Shown: positions 32,618 through 35,347 of the stretch, piece by piece
How the letters are laid out: each line of letters opens with the position of its first letter
Numbering within the stretch: position 1 is the first letter of the stretch
Source of the DNA: DAOTVC01 sp034437215
GTDB taxonomy: Bacteria > Chloroflexota > Anaerolineae > B4-G1 > SLSP01
Direction: 5' to 3'
Length of the DNA stretch: 35,347 nt
NCBI GenBank assembly: GCA_034437215.1
Contig: DAOTVC010000034.1
Location: forward strand, 1 to 35,347
The notes under the pieces: generated by a model
The model's database searches: none
Told to the model about the DNA's origin: nothing
What the model saw: only the letters and a program-made list of their open reading frames with translations
Translations under genes and position numbers: made by a program

Positions 32618-33676
32618 CTAATCGTATCCCAACTCCCGCAGCCGGGCCTCTTGATCGCGCCACTTGGGCTTCACCTTGACCCAGAGGTCGAGGAAGACCT
32701 TGCCGCCGACGAAGCGCTCCAACTCCTGCCGGGCGGTGGTCCCGATCTTCTTGAGCTTCTGCCCGCCCTTGCCGATGATGATGGGCTTCTGGGACTCCCG
32801 CTCCACCCAGATGCGGGCGCCGATGTAGGTGGTGCCGTCCTCGCGCTCCTGGTAGTCCTCGATGAGAATGGCGGTGGCGTGGGGGATCTCCTGGTAGGTG
32901 TTCTCCAACAGGGCCTCGCGGACGAGCTCGGCGGCGATCTGGTAGGGGGTCTGGTCGGTGATCTGATCTCCCGGATAGTAGCGGGGTCCCTCGGGCAGAT
33001 GCCCGAGGATATGATCCCGCAGCAGCTCGACGTTGGTCCCCTCGAGGGCGCTGGTGGGGATGGAGTCGGTGTAGCCGGGTAGTAGTTTCCAGTAACTATC
33101 GATGCGTGCCTCCGCCTCCTCCAGGCCCAATTTGTCCATCTTGTTGAGGACGAAGATGATGGGGCGCTTGGCAGCTTTCTCCTTCAAAAGGCGGGCGATG
33201 ATCTTATCCTCCTCGTGGGGAGGACCGGAGATATCCACGACGAAGAGGATGACGTCGGCGTCGGGGATGGAGGTCACTGCCTGATCGATCATCTTCTGGT
33301 TGAGTTTGTGAGGGGGCTTCTGGTGGATACCGGGTGTATCAATGAAGATCACCTGGAACTCGGCGGTCGTCAGAATCCCCAGAACGCGGGTCCGCGTCGC
33401 CTGGGGTTTGCTCGAGACGATGGCGACCTTCTGGCCCACGAAGGCGTTGATGAGCGTGGACTTGCCCACGTTGGGGCGACCGATGAGGGCGACGAAGCCC
33501 GACCTGTGGTCCTCGGGCAGTACCTCCTCGTGCCAGTCGTCCTCGACCTCGGCCTCACCCAGCGCGGCGCCCGTCTCCTGCAGAAACTGCTCGATGAGCG
33601 ACTCGCTCTCTTCCCGGTAGTCCTCGGGCTTCTGCTTCTCGCCCTTGTCAGCGTTCAGGTGTTCTTCTTCGTTCAT
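32618..33676 (-). CDS. era: GTPase Era (ribosome assembly factor)
   Basis: A 352-residue GTPase needed for 30S ribosome maturation. It has GRPNVGKST (66-74, P-loop), DTPG (113-116), NKMD (178-181) and SALEG (209-213). The KH RNA-binding domain contains GKGGQKLKKIG (302-312). E. coli Era is 301 residues. The extra length is an acidic N-terminal stretch of about 57 residues (21 Asp/Glu). AAAGGA lies upstream of ATG 33676, and no internal start before the GTPase domain looks better. It sits 34 bases after the queuosine-precursor transporter gene. Confidence 0.96.
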   Translation of the reverse strand: MNEEEHLNADKGEKQKPEDYREESESLIEQFLQETGAALGEAEVEDDWHEEVLPEDHRSGFVALIGRPNVGKSTLINAFVGQKVAIVSSKPQATRTRVLGILTTAEFQVIFIDTPGIHQKPPHKLNQKMIDQAVTSIPDADVILFVVDISGPPHEEDKIIARLLKEKAAKRPIIFVLNKMDKLGLEEAEARIDSYWKLLPGYTDSIPTSALEGTNVELLRDHILGHLPEGPRYYPGDQITDQTPYQIAAELVREALLENTYQEIPHATAILIEDYQEREDGTTYIGARIWVERESQKPIIIGKGGQKLKKIGTTARQELERFVGGKVFLDLWVKVKPKWRDQEARLRELGYD

Positions 33677-33710
33677 GTCATGACTATCCTTTATGGAGTA
33701 TGAGTGTTCA

Positions 33711-34409
33711 CTATTCCTCGCGCGGTGTGCTGCGCTCCTTGACGAGGTAGATACCCGGCAGGCTTGCCAGGGTCGTCAGCCCCTTGACCAGCACGTTGAA
33801 CCAGAAGATGGACCAGACGACAGCGGAGGGAAGGACGCCGCCGAAGGCGGCCCAGGAGAAGACGAGGCTGTCGACGGGGATGCTCACGCCGTTGCTGACC
33901 AGCACCCGTGCCCACTCGTAGCGGCGCGTGATCCGGGTGACCCAGAGGTGATATACTTCGGTGTCGAGCAGCTCGCTGAGGATCTCGGCGACGATGCTCG
34001 CCATCACGATGCGCCAGACGGGGCTCAGCACGAGGGCGAAGGCGTCAGGGGGCACGCTGCTCCCCGTTTCTACAGGCAGGATCTCGAAGAGGGCCAGCGT
34101 GCTCTCGGGGTCGAGGGGGAGGGCGCTCACGAGGGCAAAGTAGGCTGCCATAAGGAGGTTGATGAAGGCGGCGACGACGATCACCGTACGCGCGGCTTTG
34201 CGTCCCAGCAGTTTGTGGACCATGTCCCGCAGGGTGAAGGTGATGGGGTAGATGAAGGTCCCCCCATCCACGCTGAATCCTCCCACGCGTGCAATCTTGA
34301 GGCTTCCTACGTCCGCCATCATCTGGGCAGCCACGTAGGCGGACACCACGAGGATCGTCGAGCGAGCGACGGCTCCCTGTGTAAGCGGGGGGGATTGCTC
34401 TCTGGTCAC
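33711..34409 (-). CDS. Queuosine precursor transporter (YhhQ/VUT family)
   Basis: A membrane protein of about 232 residues with about six hydrophobic segments. It would import 7-cyano- or 7-aminomethyl-7-deazaguanine (or queuine) for tRNA queuosine synthesis. Family features are DGGTFIYPITFTLRDMVHK (after the first helix), ASIVAEILSELLDTEVYH and VSIPVDSLVFSWAAFGG. I chose GTG 34409 because AAAGGAAGG lies directly before it. An in-frame ATG at 34451 adds 14 residues but has no ribosome site. The likely next gene on the same strand is era. Confidence 0.85.
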   Translation of the reverse strand: MTREQSPPLTQGAVARSTILVVSAYVAAQMMADVGSLKIARVGGFSVDGGTFIYPITFTLRDMVHKLLGRKAARTVIVVAAFINLLMAAYFALVSALPLDPESTLALFEILPVETGSSVPPDAFALVLSPVWRIVMASIVAEILSELLDTEVYHLWVTRITRRYEWARVLVSNGVSIPVDSLVFSWAAFGGVLPSAVVWSIFWFNVLVKGLTTLASLPGIYLVKERSTPREE

Positions 34410-34492
34410 GGCCTTCCTTTCATCCTCTTGGGAGAGATCTGCGACTGTCATATAAAGATACCACGTCCGCCCCCCAGAGCAAGGTGCCGCCC

Positions 34493-34521
34493 TTGACGGA
34501 AGCATCTCCCTTGCATATCAT
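34493..34521 (+). promoter_or_regulatory. Promoter for the secreted metalloprotease gene
   Basis: TTGACG (34493-34498), an ideal 17-base spacer and TATCAT (34516-34521). The leader to ATG 34625 is about 97 bases. Confidence 0.7.
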
Positions 34522-34624
34522 GAGAGTAGATCCTTCTCCTGCTGGGCCAGTCCCCAGTCTCCACAGGTCTTACCTAAAATTGAGGGAGGGCTGGCTTCCT
34601 CGCACTCAGATGAGGAGGTTTGGA

Positions 34625-35347
34625 ATGCAGCACAAAAGGTGCCCTTTTCTCTTTTCTCTGGTCGTTGGTCTCCTGCTGACCCTCTTTTTCGTCCTGCCGG
34701 TGATTGCCAACGTCGACACCGGTTGGGACTGGCCCGACAGCGGTGACGGCAAGCCGCAGCGGACGTTGACCTACTGTGTCGAGGGGGACGATGAGGATTT
34801 CAAAAACGACGTTGACGCGGCAGCTGCGGCGTGGAACGGTGAGGGGGTGGGTTGGACTCTAAGCCCAGCCGTCCCGATCACGGACTGCGAGAACGCCGAC
34901 GTCGTCGTGAAGCAGGAGGATTTGGGGGGCACGGCGCCCGATGGCAGGATCACGCTGGGAAGCTGTGTCGTCAACGGCAGCGAGGGTGCCTGGCAGGGTA
35001 CGGCGCAGGGCGGGACGATCAGCATCAACAGCAACGCGGACGCCAACTGGGGAGATCCAGCCAATCCTGACGAGCAGAACCGGGTGCGCACCATCATGCA
35101 CGAATTCGGGCACGCGATGCGCCTCGACCACACCTTCGGAGCCGGCGATATCATGAAGCAGAGCACGAGCACGATCACAGGCACCGCCATCTCCGACGAG
35201 GACCGGCGCGAAGCGCGCACGGCGGCGAACTACACCATCGGCGGCACCCGGGTCGTCGGCTACGTGGACCCTGAAGCGGACCCTGAAGTGACGTCCAGCG
35301 AGGTGGTCATCTACCCGCTGCCCGGTGCGGAAGAGGCGATGAACCTT
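34625..35347 (+). CDS. Secreted matrixin-like zinc metalloprotease (C-terminus beyond window)
   Basis: The open frame starts at ATG 34625 after GAGGAGG and runs 241 codons to the window edge without a stop. A signal peptide (about 1-28, ending near LPVIA) precedes the protease domain. The zinc site is HEFGHAMRLDH, giving His159, catalytic Glu160, His163 and His169. A Met-turn-like IMKQ (176-179) follows, as in matrixins/metzincins. Four cysteines (51, 88, 114 and the signal-peptide Cys6) are visible. The region after about 205 (IGGTRVVGYVDPEADP) may start another domain. Substrate is unknown. It is transcribed away from the queuosine transporter gene. Confidence 0.88.
   Translation, partial: MQHKRCPFLFSLVVGLLLTLFFVLPVIANVDTGWDWPDSGDGKPQRTLTYCVEGDDEDFKNDVDAAAAAWNGEGVGWTLSPAVPITDCENADVVVKQEDLGGTAPDGRITLGSCVVNGSEGAWQGTAQGGTISINSNADANWGDPANPDEQNRVRTIMHEFGHAMRLDHTFGAGDIMKQSTSTITGTAISDEDRREARTAANYTIGGTRVVGYVDPEADPEVTSSEVVIYPLPGAEEAMNL

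Overview
The window is GC-rich DNA packed with protein genes and has no rRNA, tRNA, CRISPR array or recognisable transposase. The best guess for the source is a Chloroflexota bacterium (Anaerolineae/Caldilineae-like). That rests on several lineage-style features: Thr-Pro tails on an envelope protein, an internal YFPLIFK-type segment in a secreted protein, repeated secreted proteins with a 'DxFSDxxSGW' beta domain, two flippase-like membrane proteins, and short GGGATCAGG or CTCCGTGG intergenic repeats. No phylogenetic marker was searched, so this is an inference.

Layout. (1) Positions 1-6985, minus strand: an acyl-CoA carboxylase set (carboxyltransferase, biotin carboxylase, biotin carrier) followed by a type I polyketide/PUFA-like synthase module (KS-AT) and the start of a second synthase polypeptide that leaves the window. 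The carboxylase probably supplies malonyl-CoA to the synthase. (2) Positions 7270-14279, plus strand: an ECF sigma factor overlapping a small membrane protein, two tandem related secreted/lipoproteins, the tRNA methylthiotransferase mtaB, a large secreted Fn3-like protein sharing the lipoproteins' C-terminal domain, and a flippase-like membrane protein. (3) Positions 14580-19234, minus: the rod-shape operon mreB-mreC-mreD-mrdA, whose last three genes are joined by 4-base stop/start overlaps. (4) Positions 19452-29305, minus: a tightly spaced run of GH3 glycosidase, second flippase-like protein, CDP-paratose-2-epimerase-like SDR, GT4 glycosyltransferase, MaoC hydratase and class A PBP. It ends at a hairpin just before the mreB promoter. 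(5) Positions 29485-34409, minus: a xanthine-dehydrogenase-family molybdenum hydroxylase, the GTPase Era and a queuosine-precursor transporter. (6) From 34625, plus: a secreted zinc metalloprotease cut by the window edge.

The most unusual object is the molybdenum hydroxylase at 29485-32457. It has a fused N-terminal [2Fe-2S] domain in which all eight expected cluster cysteines are replaced, while the molybdopterin domain keeps its catalytic Glu and Arg. The whole 990-residue protein has one cysteine. Also notable are a class A PBP with a repeat-rich cytoplasmic head of about 228 residues, the long operon linking glycan genes to that PBP, a split PKS with dedicated carboxylase, and several structured or repetitive intergenic regions.
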